A stretch of 46,004 bases of DNA from positions 1-46,004 of the forward strand of contig NZ_SMKY01000037.1 of NCBI RefSeq assembly GCF_004349235.1. The letters are read 5' to 3'. The notes below the pieces were generated by a model. The model did not search any database. It worked only from the letters and a program-made list of their open reading frames with translations, and was not told the origin of the DNA. The stretch comes from Actinomadura darangshiensis (GTDB lineage Bacteria; Actinomycetota; Actinomycetes; Streptosporangiales; Streptosporangiaceae). Within the stretch, counting starts at the first letter, position 1. Each line of letters begins with the position of its first letter. Shown piece after piece: positions 1 through 7,310 of this stretch. The translations under genes were made by a program, and so were the position numbers.

Positions 1-33
1 CCCGCCCCTCCGCGGAGCCCGGTTACCGGACGC

Positions 34-216
34 TCACCGCTTGAGGTCGGCCAACAACGCCGCGAACGCCCGCCGGGTCACGACCAACTGGGGGCCGTCC
101 GGGTCCTTGCTGTCGCGGACGGCAACCACCTCGACCACGGAAGTCAACTCGACGCATTCGCCACCGTTGGCCGTGGTGTAGCTGGACTTACGCCAGACGA
201 CCTTGGCCATGTCCAT
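34..216 (-). CDS. DUF397 small protein, copy A
   Basis: Sixty-residue DUF397 protein, the most distal of three tandem copies. It carries the family core: W-R-K-S-S-Y near the N-terminus, N-G-G-x-C-V-E, then V-A-V-R-D-S-K-D-P-x-G-P and a C-terminal A-F-x-A-L-L-x-D-L-K. It matches copy C (416-598) at 46 of 60 positions, so the array arose by duplication. In actinomycetes DUF397 proteins are usually encoded beside an XRE/DUF5753 regulator, as here, and are thought to act as small partners or antagonists of it; the biochemical activity is unknown. The copy lies ten bases beyond the stop of copy B on the same strand and is probably the end of the operon. I see no clear terminator in bases 1-33. 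Confidence 0.85.
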   Translation of the reverse strand: MDMAKVVWRKSSYTTANGGECVELTSVVEVVAVRDSKDPDGPQLVVTRRAFAALLADLKR

Positions 217-225
217 CTCGGGCCC

Positions 226-408
226 CTACTCCTTGAGATCGCCCATCAGCGCCACAAATGCACGACGACTCACCAACAGCATCGGGCCGGACGGGTCCTT
301 GCTGTCACGGACAGCAACAGCGCTCGAAAAGGACGCCACCTCAACGCAGTCTCCGCCGTTGTTCGTGCTACGGCTGCTCTTGCGCCACACGGCCTCGGTC
401 AGATCCAT
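226..408 (-). CDS. DUF397 small protein, copy B
   Basis: Sixty-residue DUF397 protein, middle copy of the array. The start is the ATG at 408, giving the family N-terminus M-D-L-T-E-A-V-W-R-K-S-S; the reading frame runs 16 codons further upstream, but that stretch lies in the intergenic gap and copy C and does not resemble the family. It matches copy C at about 43 of 60 positions. It is the most divergent of the three in the middle (N-N-G-G-D-C-V-E-V) and has Glu instead of Arg as last residue. Only seven bases separate it from the stop of copy C, so it should be co-transcribed with the XRE gene. Function unknown beyond the family association with XRE regulators. Confidence 0.85.
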   Translation of the reverse strand: MDLTEAVWRKSSRSTNNGGDCVEVASFSSAVAVRDSKDPSGPMLLVSRRAFVALMGDLKE

Positions 409-415
409 CTCTGCC

Positions 416-598
416 CTACCGCTTGAGATCGGACAACAACGCCGCGAACGCCCCACGGCTCACGAGCAACTTGGGCCCATCCGGGTCCTTGCTGTCACGC
501 ACGGCTACCGCTCTACGAGCAGAGGACAGTTCAACGCAGTTACCGCCATTGGCGGTGGTGTAACTGGACTTGCGCCATACAGCTTTGGTCAGGTCCAT
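416..598 (-). CDS. DUF397 small protein, copy C, coupled to the XRE gene
   Basis: Sixty-residue DUF397 protein. Its ATG (598) lies inside the last codons of the XRE regulator, whose TGA ends at 589, a ten-base overlap in another frame that implies translational coupling. A GGGAGAA ribosome-binding site just upstream lies within the XRE coding sequence. It holds all family motifs (W-R-K-S-S-Y, N-G-G-N-C-V-E-L, V-A-V-R-D-S-K-D-P-D-G-P). Being the copy coupled to the regulator, it is the likely primary partner, with A and B as later duplicates; this order is inferred from position only. Confidence 0.87.
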   Translation of the reverse strand: MDLTKAVWRKSSYTTANGGNCVELSSARRAVAVRDSKDPDGPKLLVSRGAFAALLSDLKR

Positions 599-1404
599 TT
601 CTCCCGTATCACCTTACGAATCATTTCCATGGACTGATCCATGGGCAGGGCCAGCGATCGGACGATCATCAGGGTCCTGCGGAGGGTTGCGATGTCGCCT
701 GGGTCACTCATCGTGAGCCCGCGTGCCGCCATATCCGCGTACGCGATCTCGGTGCGATCAGCCAGGGTAGCGATAGTGAAGGCACCGCTGTTGCCGACGT
801 GCTCACCCCGACTCGGGACGATCTGCAGGCTCACCGTGCCCCGTTCCATCAGATAAAGCAGATGCTCCAGTTGTTCCTTCATGATCTCGGAGTTACCGGT
901 GAGCCGATGGAGGGTTACCTCGTCCTGGAGCATCGAGAAGTCCGGGGGCGGCGGGTTCTCCCTGGTCAGAATGCTCTGGCGGTTGATCCGGGCCTCGACC
1001 GCGTCCTTGTCGCCCTTGAGGACGGCGGAGGCGTAGGCCGGGGTCTGGAGCAGTCCGTGCACCAGGAGCGGTTCGTATGACTCCAGCATGATCGCTTCGG
1101 GTTCGACGGTGTGCCAGTCGAACCAGGTCGGGAACTTGGCGTCCTTGACCAGGTCGTCGTAGAGGTAGAGCAGTTCGCCCTTCGCGTCGAAGTGGTGGTC
1201 CATCGCCTCGGCGAATTCCCGGGTGCAGCGCGTGCGGCCGTTCTCGATGGCGCCGATGTACTGCGGTTTCACGCCCCGGCCGCCGTTCGCGCGCCGTGCC
1301 ACGGCCTCCTGCGTCCAGCCCTTGGCCTCCCGGAGCCGCCGGAACCGGCGGCCGAAGGCGAGCAGCGTCGGCGAGACCGTCCCGCGCATCCGCTGTGGAG
1401 CCAT
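589..1404 (-). CDS. XRE-family regulator with DUF5753 domain
   Basis: 271-residue DNA-binding regulator. A Cro/C1-type helix-turn-helix covers about residues 15-75 (F-G-R-R-F-R-R-L-R-E, W-T-Q-E-A-V-A-R-R, Y-I-G-A-I-E-N-G). A DUF5753 domain follows (Y-E-P-L-L-V-H-G-L-L-Q-T-P-A-Y-A, R-I-N-R-Q-S-I-L, then L-Q-I-V-P-S). I chose the ATG at 1404 because GGGAGGA stands about eight bases upstream and the protein then begins at the usual place before the HTH; the open frame continues 29 codons upstream without family character. These regulators typically occur with DUF397 partners and a divergent HATPase protein in actinomycetes (WhiJ/AbaA-like loci), and both are present here. Probably regulates itself and the divergent gene through the inverted repeat at 1478-1513. 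Confidence 0.9.
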   Translation of the reverse strand: MAPQRMRGTVSPTLLAFGRRFRRLREAKGWTQEAVARRANGGRGVKPQYIGAIENGRTRCTREFAEAMDHHFDAKGELLYLYDDLVKDAKFPTWFDWHTVEPEAIMLESYEPLLVHGLLQTPAYASAVLKGDKDAVEARINRQSILTRENPPPPDFSMLQDEVTLHRLTGNSEIMKEQLEHLLYLMERGTVSLQIVPSRGEHVGNSGAFTIATLADRTEIAYADMAARGLTMSDPGDIATLRRTLMIVRSLALPMDQSMEMIRKVIREKWT

Positions 1405-1477
1405 GTGCTCATCCTCCCTCGTAAAGGACGCCCAACCAACACCCAAGTCGGGTGGACGCACGGAGTCTGACTTACCA

Positions 1478-1513
1478 CACATGTACTGCAATTTGTAACG
1501 CAGAGTACATGTG
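1478..1513. promoter_or_regulatory. Long inverted repeat in the XRE/HATPase divergent promoter
   Basis: Ten-base perfect arms CACATGTACT and AGTACATGTG separated by 16 bases, in the 160-base gap between the divergent XRE and HATPase genes. On the minus strand a possible promoter (TTACAA, 18-base spacer, TAAGTC) overlaps it. The symmetry and position suggest a binding site for the XRE regulator controlling both arms. This is inference; no published site is being matched. Confidence 0.6.
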
Positions 1514-1564
1514 ATGTGGCTGACTGTCGCTGGAAATTCACGACTCAGTCAAAGGTGGTGTGTG

Positions 1565-1966
1565 ATGGCTCCGCTGCTTCCGAAGGCCGTTGCGCCTGGT
1601 GAGGTACCGACGATCGTTCTTGAGCCTTCGGGCAGGGCGCCGGCGCTGGCGCGGCGGTTCGTGGCCGAGTGCTTCCGGGAGTGGGGGATCGCGGACGACT
1701 CGGATGCGCGGGTCGTCGTCTCCGAGCTCGTCACGAACTCGCTGCTGCACGGAAAGGGGCAGATCGTCGTCCGGATGGTGCGGGACGAGACGGACGGGCG
1801 TCCCGTCATCGAGGCGTGGGACGGCGGCGACGGGACGCCCGAGATCCAGCCGGAGGATCACGCGGCCATGGGCGGGCGTGGGCTGCTGATGGTGTCGCAG
1901 CTGGCCGTCGCCTGGGGTACTCGTCCACTGCTCGAAGGCGGGAAGGTCACGTGGGCCAAGTGCTGA
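1565..1966 (+). CDS. HATPase-fold anti-sigma/serine kinase-like protein
   Basis: 133-residue single-domain GHKL ATPase of the RsbW/SpoIIAB-like HATPase_c_2 class. The N-box is seen in E-L-V-T-N-S-L-L-H-G (about residue 55), the G1 box as W-D-G-G-D-G-T-P, and G2 as G-G-R-G-L-L-M-V. There is no receptor or membrane domain. Start chosen at ATG 1565 with AAAGGTGG just upstream. Such short actinobacterial proteins accompany XRE/DUF397 modules; a role as anti-sigma or protein kinase-like partner is assumed from the family and not shown here. The stop overlaps the next frame, so the downstream gene is coupled. Confidence 0.85.
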   Translation: MAPLLPKAVAPGEVPTIVLEPSGRAPALARRFVAECFREWGIADDSDARVVVSELVTNSLLHGKGQIVVRMVRDETDGRPVIEAWDGGDGTPEIQPEDHAAMGGRGLLMVSQLAVAWGTRPLLEGGKVTWAKC

Positions 1967-2307
1967 GCCCGCAGATGGAGCGGTCCGTCCTGTACTGGCG
2001 GACGCGGCTGGGGCGGGCGACCGCCGTCCGGTATCTGGACGCGCTGTCGGTGGCGCTCCGGCCGCAGGGCTGGCGGTTCATCAAGTACTACCGGCCCGCG
2101 CCCCTTCCGCTGCTGCGCGTCTACGCGATCGGGGCCGAGGAGATCGGGATCGTGGTGAGCGTGCTGGCCGTGCCGGGCGGCAGGTGGGGCTATCACGAGG
2201 CGCGGCGGGGACGGCGCGGCTACCTGTGCCCGTGCGGGGACACGACGGCGGCGGCCGAGGTCGTCGGTGATCTCCTGAAACACCTCATGTATCCGTCCAC
2301 CTGGTAG
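1951..2307 (+). CDS. Small protein coupled to the HATPase gene, function unknown
   Basis: About 118 residues, overlapping the end of the HATPase gene. Possible starts are GTG 1951 (GGAAGG four bases upstream, chosen), GTG 1960 and ATG 1975; the first two overlap the preceding TGA (1964-1966), implying coupling. The protein has Y-W-R-T-R-L-G-R-A-T-A-V-R-Y-L-D-A-L near the N-terminus and a late C-P-C-G motif; no transmembrane segment is evident. I do not recognise a named domain. Its tight linkage suggests it works with the HATPase. The exact start is uncertain. Confidence 0.65.
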   Translation: MGQVLSPQMERSVLYWRTRLGRATAVRYLDALSVALRPQGWRFIKYYRPAPLPLLRVYAIGAEEIGIVVSVLAVPGGRWGYHEARRGRRGYLCPCGDTTAAAEVVGDLLKHLMYPSTW

Positions 2308-2397
2308 GGCGGCGTCTGGATAGCGGGGCCGAGCGTTTCGCGCGATGATCGGGAGACCCTCGTCACGCGGTAGCGGCTCCCCCGGAGGTTCACCTTG

Positions 2398-3033
2398 ATG
2401 ATCATCGTGATCATCGGGTTTATCGCCTTCTTCTATGTCGGTCTCTATCTGGCGATCTGGGCAACGCTTTCGTTCTTCCTGCCTTCCGGTGTGAGCGAGC
2501 CGGTAGCGGTGGCGATCCTGGTGGTCGCCACCGTGATCCTGCTCTGGCGATGGGCGGCCGGGTCGACTCTGCTCGGCGGTTCCGTAGTGAAGTACCTGCA
2601 CGCGGCCAGGAGACGCAGCCTGGGGCTGCCTCCCTTGCCGGTACCTCTCGTCGCTCCGGTGCGGCTCGCGGGGCTGGGTAGCCGCCGAGAGCGGTTCGAC
2701 CTTTCGCTGATCAATCTCACCCCTGAGAGAACCATCGGGGGCGTGCGGATGGGGGCGCTCGCCGCCGTGCGGGGCCGCAACCTGTATCTGGTGATGACCC
2801 GGGAGGACCTGCAACTGTGGGTGCGCCACCGGCTCCTGTCGTTTCGCCATGCCGTGGCGCTCGACCTCGATCAGATCGCGAAGACGCGGTTCATCGAGCA
2901 CGACCCGGACCGGCTGGGTCTGCGAGACGACCACGCGCGACGCTATGTCGCCACCCTTGATATCGAATATCCCGGTAGCCGCCATCTGTTCCTCTACATC
3001 CGGGTCAAGCCCACGTTCGTCGACGAGGCCTAG
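2398..3033 (+). CDS. Two-helix membrane protein, function unknown
   Basis: 211 residues. Two hydrophobic segments lie at about residues 2-28 and 35-55, followed by a basic, mostly soluble domain of about 150 residues. ATG 2398 is preceded by GGAGG at 2384-2388, nine bases upstream, so it is preferred over the TTG immediately before it. The soluble part includes V-R-G-R-N-L-Y-L-V-M-T-R-E-D-L and ends in beta-rich sequence (H-L-F-L-Y-I-R-V-K). No catalytic motif is recognised. It lies 80 bases before the DUF4132 gene on the same strand and could share a transcript with it. Confidence 0.75.
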   Translation: MIIVIIGFIAFFYVGLYLAIWATLSFFLPSGVSEPVAVAILVVATVILLWRWAAGSTLLGGSVVKYLHAARRRSLGLPPLPVPLVAPVRLAGLGSRRERFDLSLINLTPERTIGGVRMGALAAVRGRNLYLVMTREDLQLWVRHRLLSFRHAVALDLDQIAKTRFIEHDPDRLGLRDDHARRYVATLDIEYPGSRHLFLYIRVKPTFVDEA

Positions 3034-3113
3034 CAACGCGCCCCGAGCGGTCTGCCGGGCAGAAACCGATATTTCCGGCGGTGTGTCGGAGAGCGCTGTT
3101 ACGGTCGGCGGCC

Positions 3114-6100
3114 ATGGATGATCATCTTCCCGACGAGGACGTGCTGGTCGTGCCGAAGCGGTGGCGGGGCGGGCTGCATCCGCGTCGCGATGGCGCGCCG
3201 GGCCCGGAGATCACGCTGGACGCGGGCGCCGGCAAGGTCGTCGCGCGGGCGGTGGACGAGGCGCGGGACGGGATCGAACGGGCCCTGAGCGAACCGGGCA
3301 CCGGGCCGGTGCTCGCCGCGGCCGCCCGGGCCCATCTCGGCGGTGATCCGGATCCGCGCGGCGCGGCCGTGCTGTCGCTGATCACCGCGGGCGAATCGGT
3401 CTGGGGACGCGAGCACCAGACCTATGTGGACGCATGGGCCTTCGAGCACGGCGTCGTGTTCGCCGCGTGCGCGCTCACCGACCGGTGGGGGCTGGAGGCG
3501 AAGTCGGCCGGCGAGATGCGGGACGGCCGACGCAGCAAGATCATCCGTCCGGTCGATGCGGGTAAGCGGGGCTTCCTGGAGCTCATCGACGGTGCGCTGC
3601 GCGTCCGGTCGTTGCTGGCCGCTGCGTCCGAGGAGGAGTATGCGGAGGCGGCGGAGCGGCTTGCCGAGCGACGGGTGTCGTTCCGGCAGCGGGTCCTGAC
3701 CGCGTACCTGGTTCCGACCCAGGACGACTGGGTGAGCGACCTGTGCGAGCATCCCGACGGGGTGCCGCGCGACGTGCTCTTCCGGTGTCTGCGGACGTCC
3801 GCGCAGGTCGATCACCTCGGCGGCGCGGCCGTGCTGACGGCGGCGGACTGCTACTACCCGGAGAACCTGCACGCGCTGGCAGACGGTCTCGGCCCCGCCG
3901 CCGTACCGCTCCTGGTCCCGGTGCTCGACGAGTACCTGCACTCCCCCCAGCGGCGGGACGCGCTGCTGGACGTCCTGGGCCGCCTCCCGTCCGACGAGGC
4001 GTTCCGCGTGCTGCTCCAGCGGCGCTCCAACCTGCACGTCAGCGGCGAGTTGATGAACGCCATGAAGCGGTTCCCGATCAGGGCGGTGCGGGCGCTGGCC
4101 GCCGAGGAGGCGAATCTGCTCGAAGGCCACGTGCGCGGCAACCTCGACGTGATCCAGGGCGCACTGCCAGCGCTCGACGAGGACGTCCGGGCGACTGTCG
4201 AACGGGTCATCGCGGGCCTCGGCGAGACCGCTGACGCCGATCCGTCGGACCTGCCCGCCGTCCTGACCGACCCGCCTTGGGCGCGGAAGCAGGAGAGGCC
4301 GGAGCCGGTCGTCATCAAGGGTCTCAAGGCCCCGGAGCCCGCCATCGCCTGGGCCGAGGACGAGCGCGAGCGCTGGCTCGGCAGGGGGACGGGCGTTCCG
4401 TCGCGCTGGGTCCACGACGGCAAAGTGCGCGGACCGTGGGACGGGCGAATCGCCGACCTCGAAGCGGGCCGGCTGCCGAGCAGCCACCAGGTCGCCTTGT
4501 TCGCGGTCGGTCCGGTGGAGCTGGTCGGCCACCTGGTCGCCGACTGGTATCCGTCCAAGGACGGCTACGGGATGGACAGGGAACCCGAGCGGTGGCTGCC
4601 GCAGCTCGCCATCCGATTCGAGCTGGGCGCGCTCAACATCGCCGTGAAGGGCGCGAAGAGCAGGCCGGCGGCGTGCGGGCACGTCGTCGTGCCGTATGCC
4701 GCCGAACCGGTCGCCGAGCTGGTCGCCGGCTGGCTGCTGCGGGTCAAGGGAGGACGCCCGCACGCGGAGGCGTGGCTGCGCAGGCACGGTCGGCAGGCCG
4801 TGCGGCTGCTGGTCCCGGCCGCGTGCGGCAAGCCCGGCAAACGCCGTGAGGCGGCCGAGTACGCCCTGCACTTCCTCGCCCGGGACCTGGGGCGCGACAC
4901 CGTCGTCCAGGTCGCGCGCGAGCAGCGGGACGAGGCGGGCGACGCGATGGCGGTCCTCTTGGAGGGCGACCCCGAGGAACTCGTCCCCCGGAAGATCCCC
5001 GAGATCGGGGCGTTCGCCGACCCGGCGGTCCTGCCCCGGATTCGGCTGGCAGGCGGGCGCACCCTCCCGGTCACGGCCGTTGCGCACGTGCTGACGATCC
5101 TGGCGATGTCGCCGCCGGACGACCCCGACCCCGGCCTGGACGCCGTCCGGGACGCGTGCGACGCCGAGTCGCTGGCCGCGTTCGCCTGGGCGCTGTTCGA
5201 GCGGTGGCGCCGGTTCGGCGAACGGTCCGACGACGCATGGGCGCTGACGGCGGTCGGCTGGTTCGGCGACGACACCGCCGCGCGGAACCTGGTCCCGGTG
5301 ATCCGCGCCTGGCCCGGCGAGAACGGGCACCACAAGGCGGTCAAGGGCCTGGACGTGCTGGCGATGATCGGCACGGAGACCGCGCTGATGCTGCTCGACG
5401 GCATCTCGCACAAGGCCCCGTTCAAGGCGATCAAGAAGCGGGCCGGGGAGAAGATCCAGGAGGTCGCCGCGCGGCTCGGGCTGACCGGCGAGCAGCTCGC
5501 CGACCGGCTCGTCCCCGGGATCGGCCTGGACGCCGGCGGCGGCATGACGCTCGACTACGGTCCGCGGCGCTTCACCGTCGGTTTCGACGAGCAGCTCAAG
5601 CCGTTCGTCACCGATGAGACCGGCCGCCGCCGCGCGGCGCTTCCCAAGCCGGGCGCCAAGGACGACCCGGCCATCGCGCCCGCCGCCCATGCCGCGTTCG
5701 CCCAGTTCAAGAAGGACGTCCGGGCGACCATGCCGAACCAGGTCCGGCGACTGGAACTGGCCATGGTGACCGGCCGCCGGTGGGCACCCCGCGAGTTCCG
5801 CGGCCTCCTGGTCGACCACCCGCTGATGTGGCACATCGTCCGCCGCCTGCTCTGGCTTGCCGAGACCGGCACCGGCGTCACCGCGTTCCGGCTCGCGGAA
5901 GACCGCACCCTCGCCGACGTCCACGACCGGGAACTGGTCCCGCCGGACACCGCCCGCATCGGAGTCGCCCACCCGCTCTCCCTCGGCGACGCGCTCCCCG
6001 CCTGGTCAGAGGTGTTCGCCGACTACGAGATCCTGCAGCCGTTCCCGCAGCTCGGACGGGACGTGCACTACCTCACCGACGAAGAGCGCGCGGCCACCAG

Positions 6101-6242
6101 GCTGGCCCGGTTCGAGAACCGCACCGCCGAATGGGGCAAGGTCGTCGGCCTGGAGCGGCGCGGCTGGCAGCGCGGCACCCCATGGACAACGGCACCGAAC
6201 GCTGGATCTCCCGTCCCGTCCCCGGCGGCCTGCACCTGGTGA
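3114..6242 (+). CDS. DUF4132 protein, C-terminus lost to an apparent frameshift
   Basis: 1042 residues as read. The N-terminal and middle parts are rich in Leu/Ala helical repeats typical of HEAT-like DUF4132 proteins. The C-terminal DUF4132 domain shows T-G-R-R-W-A-P-R-E-F-R-G-L-L-V-D-H-P-L and L-A-E-D-R-T-L-A-D-V. After G-W-Q-R-G-T-P the frame turns into a non-family tail (W-T-T-A-P-N-A-G-S) and stops at 6242. The expected ending continues in another frame from 6182: M-D-N-G-T-E-R-W-I-S-R-P, then L-D-P-G-I-Q-V-G-Y. One missing C in the run at 6178-6181 explains this. Start ATG 3114 is preferred to GTG 3081. Function unknown; actinobacterial homologues occur near regulatory or stress genes. 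Confidence 0.85.
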   Translation: MDDHLPDEDVLVVPKRWRGGLHPRRDGAPGPEITLDAGAGKVVARAVDEARDGIERALSEPGTGPVLAAAARAHLGGDPDPRGAAVLSLITAGESVWGREHQTYVDAWAFEHGVVFAACALTDRWGLEAKSAGEMRDGRRSKIIRPVDAGKRGFLELIDGALRVRSLLAAASEEEYAEAAERLAERRVSFRQRVLTAYLVPTQDDWVSDLCEHPDGVPRDVLFRCLRTSAQVDHLGGAAVLTAADCYYPENLHALADGLGPAAVPLLVPVLDEYLHSPQRRDALLDVLGRLPSDEAFRVLLQRRSNLHVSGELMNAMKRFPIRAVRALAAEEANLLEGHVRGNLDVIQGALPALDEDVRATVERVIAGLGETADADPSDLPAVLTDPPWARKQERPEPVVIKGLKAPEPAIAWAEDERERWLGRGTGVPSRWVHDGKVRGPWDGRIADLEAGRLPSSHQVALFAVGPVELVGHLVADWYPSKDGYGMDREPERWLPQLAIRFELGALNIAVKGAKSRPAACGHVVVPYAAEPVAELVAGWLLRVKGGRPHAEAWLRRHGRQAVRLLVPAACGKPGKRREAAEYALHFLARDLGRDTVVQVAREQRDEAGDAMAVLLEGDPEELVPRKIPEIGAFADPAVLPRIRLAGGRTLPVTAVAHVLTILAMSPPDDPDPGLDAVRDACDAESLAAFAWALFERWRRFGERSDDAWALTAVGWFGDDTAARNLVPVIRAWPGENGHHKAVKGLDVLAMIGTETALMLLDGISHKAPFKAIKKRAGEKIQEVAARLGLTGEQLADRLVPGIGLDAGGGMTLDYGPRRFTVGFDEQLKPFVTDETGRRRAALPKPGAKDDPAIAPAAHAAFAQFKKDVRATMPNQVRRLELAMVTGRRWAPREFRGLLVDHPLMWHIVRRLLWLAETGTGVTAFRLAEDRTLADVHDRELVPPDTARIGVAHPLSLGDALPAWSEVFADYEILQPFPQLGRDVHYLTDEERAATRLARFENRTAEWGKVVGLERRGWQRGTPWTTAPNAGSPVPSPAACTW

Positions 6243-6433
6243 TCGAGCTGGATCCCGGGATCCAGGTCGGCTACGGCGACGACAACGAGGACCAGGTCCT
6301 CCGCACGATCTGGGTCGCCGACGAGCCGGGCGACCCCGACTGGAGGACCGTCTCCCAGCACCGGTTCGCCGAGCTGGACGAGGTGACCGCCTCCGAGATC
6401 ATCGCCGACCTGGAGTCCATCACGGCACCATGA
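6182..6433 (+). pseudogene. C-terminal fragment of the DUF4132 gene, out of frame
   Basis: 83 codons starting at an ATG that lies exactly at the frame break. They encode the missing family C-terminus: W-I-S-R-P-V-P-G-G, L-D-P-G-I-Q-V-G-Y, then F-A-E-L-D-E-V-T-A-S-E-I-I-A-D-L. Adding one C to the CCCC run at 6178-6181 would join it to the upstream gene without any stop. It could be a sequencing error, a real mutation, slippage, or re-initiation at the ATG to give a separate polypeptide. Good coding character up to the stop at 6433 argues that the break is recent or artefactual. Confidence 0.75.
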
Positions 6434-6441
6434 GCCGCCGC

Positions 6442-6479
6442 GCGCGCTGGAACGGGCCCCGCGACCCGTTCCAGCGCGC
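6442..6479. terminator. Bidirectional hairpin between convergent genes
   Basis: Perfect 15-base-pair stem (6442-6456 with 6465-6479), eight-base loop CCCCGCGA. It lies between the end of the DUF4132 fragment (plus strand) and the end of merR (minus strand). There is no T tract, which is common in such GC-rich genomes. Confidence 0.8.
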
Positions 6480-6485
6480 AGGACG

Positions 6486-7271
6486 TCAGCGGGAGGGCGG
6501 CTCCGGCAGCCGGTCCATCCGGGTCCAGCGGGCCCAGCCGCGCTCGCGCATCAGGTCCAGCATCCGCGTCGCCCGCGGGTCGGCCTCGACGGCGAGCGCG
6601 TCCATGAGGTCGAACGGCAGATCGTCCTGCGCCGCCGCCTCGTCGAAGTCGGTCTCGCCGGAGGCGTACGCCTCCTCGGCCATTTCGGCCATGATGTCGG
6701 CGGCCTCCTCCAGACGCGGGTCGTCGGCCGCGTCGCTCTCGAAGGCCCCCGACAGGACCCGGTAGAGCCGGACGATCCGCGGGTCGTCGAGCTGCGCGAG
6801 CTTCCCGGGCATCATCGCGGGGACGCGGTCCGGCCAGCGGGCCACGAGCAGGATCCACCCGTCACGCTCGCCCTCCACCATCCGCTCCGTCACCCCGATC
6901 TCCCGGAGCCGGTCGAGATAGGAGGTCACCTCCGGCGGGAGCGCCAGGCTGTCCCCGGCGGCGAGCCGCGCGATCCGCTCGCGGCTGGTCTCGAGCCGTT
7001 CGATCTCCTCGCGCAGGTCGGCGTCGATCTTCCGCACCGCTTCGGCGAAGGCCGGGGCGTCGGCTTCGAGCATCCGGGCGATCCGCGACAGCGGCACACC
7101 GGCCTCGGCGAGGGTGCGGATCCTGATGAGGGACACGACCGCCGCCGGGCCGTACCTCCGGTAGCCGGAGGCGTCCCGCCCCGGCTCGGGCAGCAGCCCG
7201 ATCTGGTGGTAGTGCCGCACCGCCCGCACCGTGACGCCGACGTACGCCGCCAGTTGACCGATCGTCAGCAT
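6486..7271 (-). CDS. MerR-family transcriptional regulator of the ABC operon
   Basis: 261 residues. The N-terminal MerR winged helix-turn-helix is clear: M-L-T-I-G-Q-L-A, then V-R-A-V-R-H-Y-H-Q-I-G-L-L-P-E-P and G-Y-R-R-Y (residues 1-45). It is followed by the dimerisation coiled coil (about 75-110, R-K-I-D-A-D-L-R-E-E-I-E-R-L). The C-terminal half is acidic, has no Cys cluster, and probably binds an organic ligand, as in drug-sensing MerR members. It is the third gene of the operon, 39 bases after the permease, so it should autoregulate through the promoter at 8884-8927. The C-terminal domain is not one I can assign. Confidence 0.88.
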   Translation of the reverse strand: MLTIGQLAAYVGVTVRAVRHYHQIGLLPEPGRDASGYRRYGPAAVVSLIRIRTLAEAGVPLSRIARMLEADAPAFAEAVRKIDADLREEIERLETSRERIARLAAGDSLALPPEVTSYLDRLREIGVTERMVEGERDGWILLVARWPDRVPAMMPGKLAQLDDPRIVRLYRVLSGAFESDAADDPRLEEAADIMAEMAEEAYASGETDFDEAAAQDDLPFDLMDALAVEADPRATRMLDLMRERGWARWTRMDRLPEPPSR

Positions 7272-7310
7272 GCTCTGATCCTGCCCTCGACTCGCCCGGG
7301 CCAGGTCGGC

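Noticed and set aside
3099..5972. 957-codon minus-strand frame opposite the DUF4132 gene
   Set aside because: It mirrors the DUF4132 codons, shows no family motif and has the Arg/Gly/Asp-rich composition of shadow frames.
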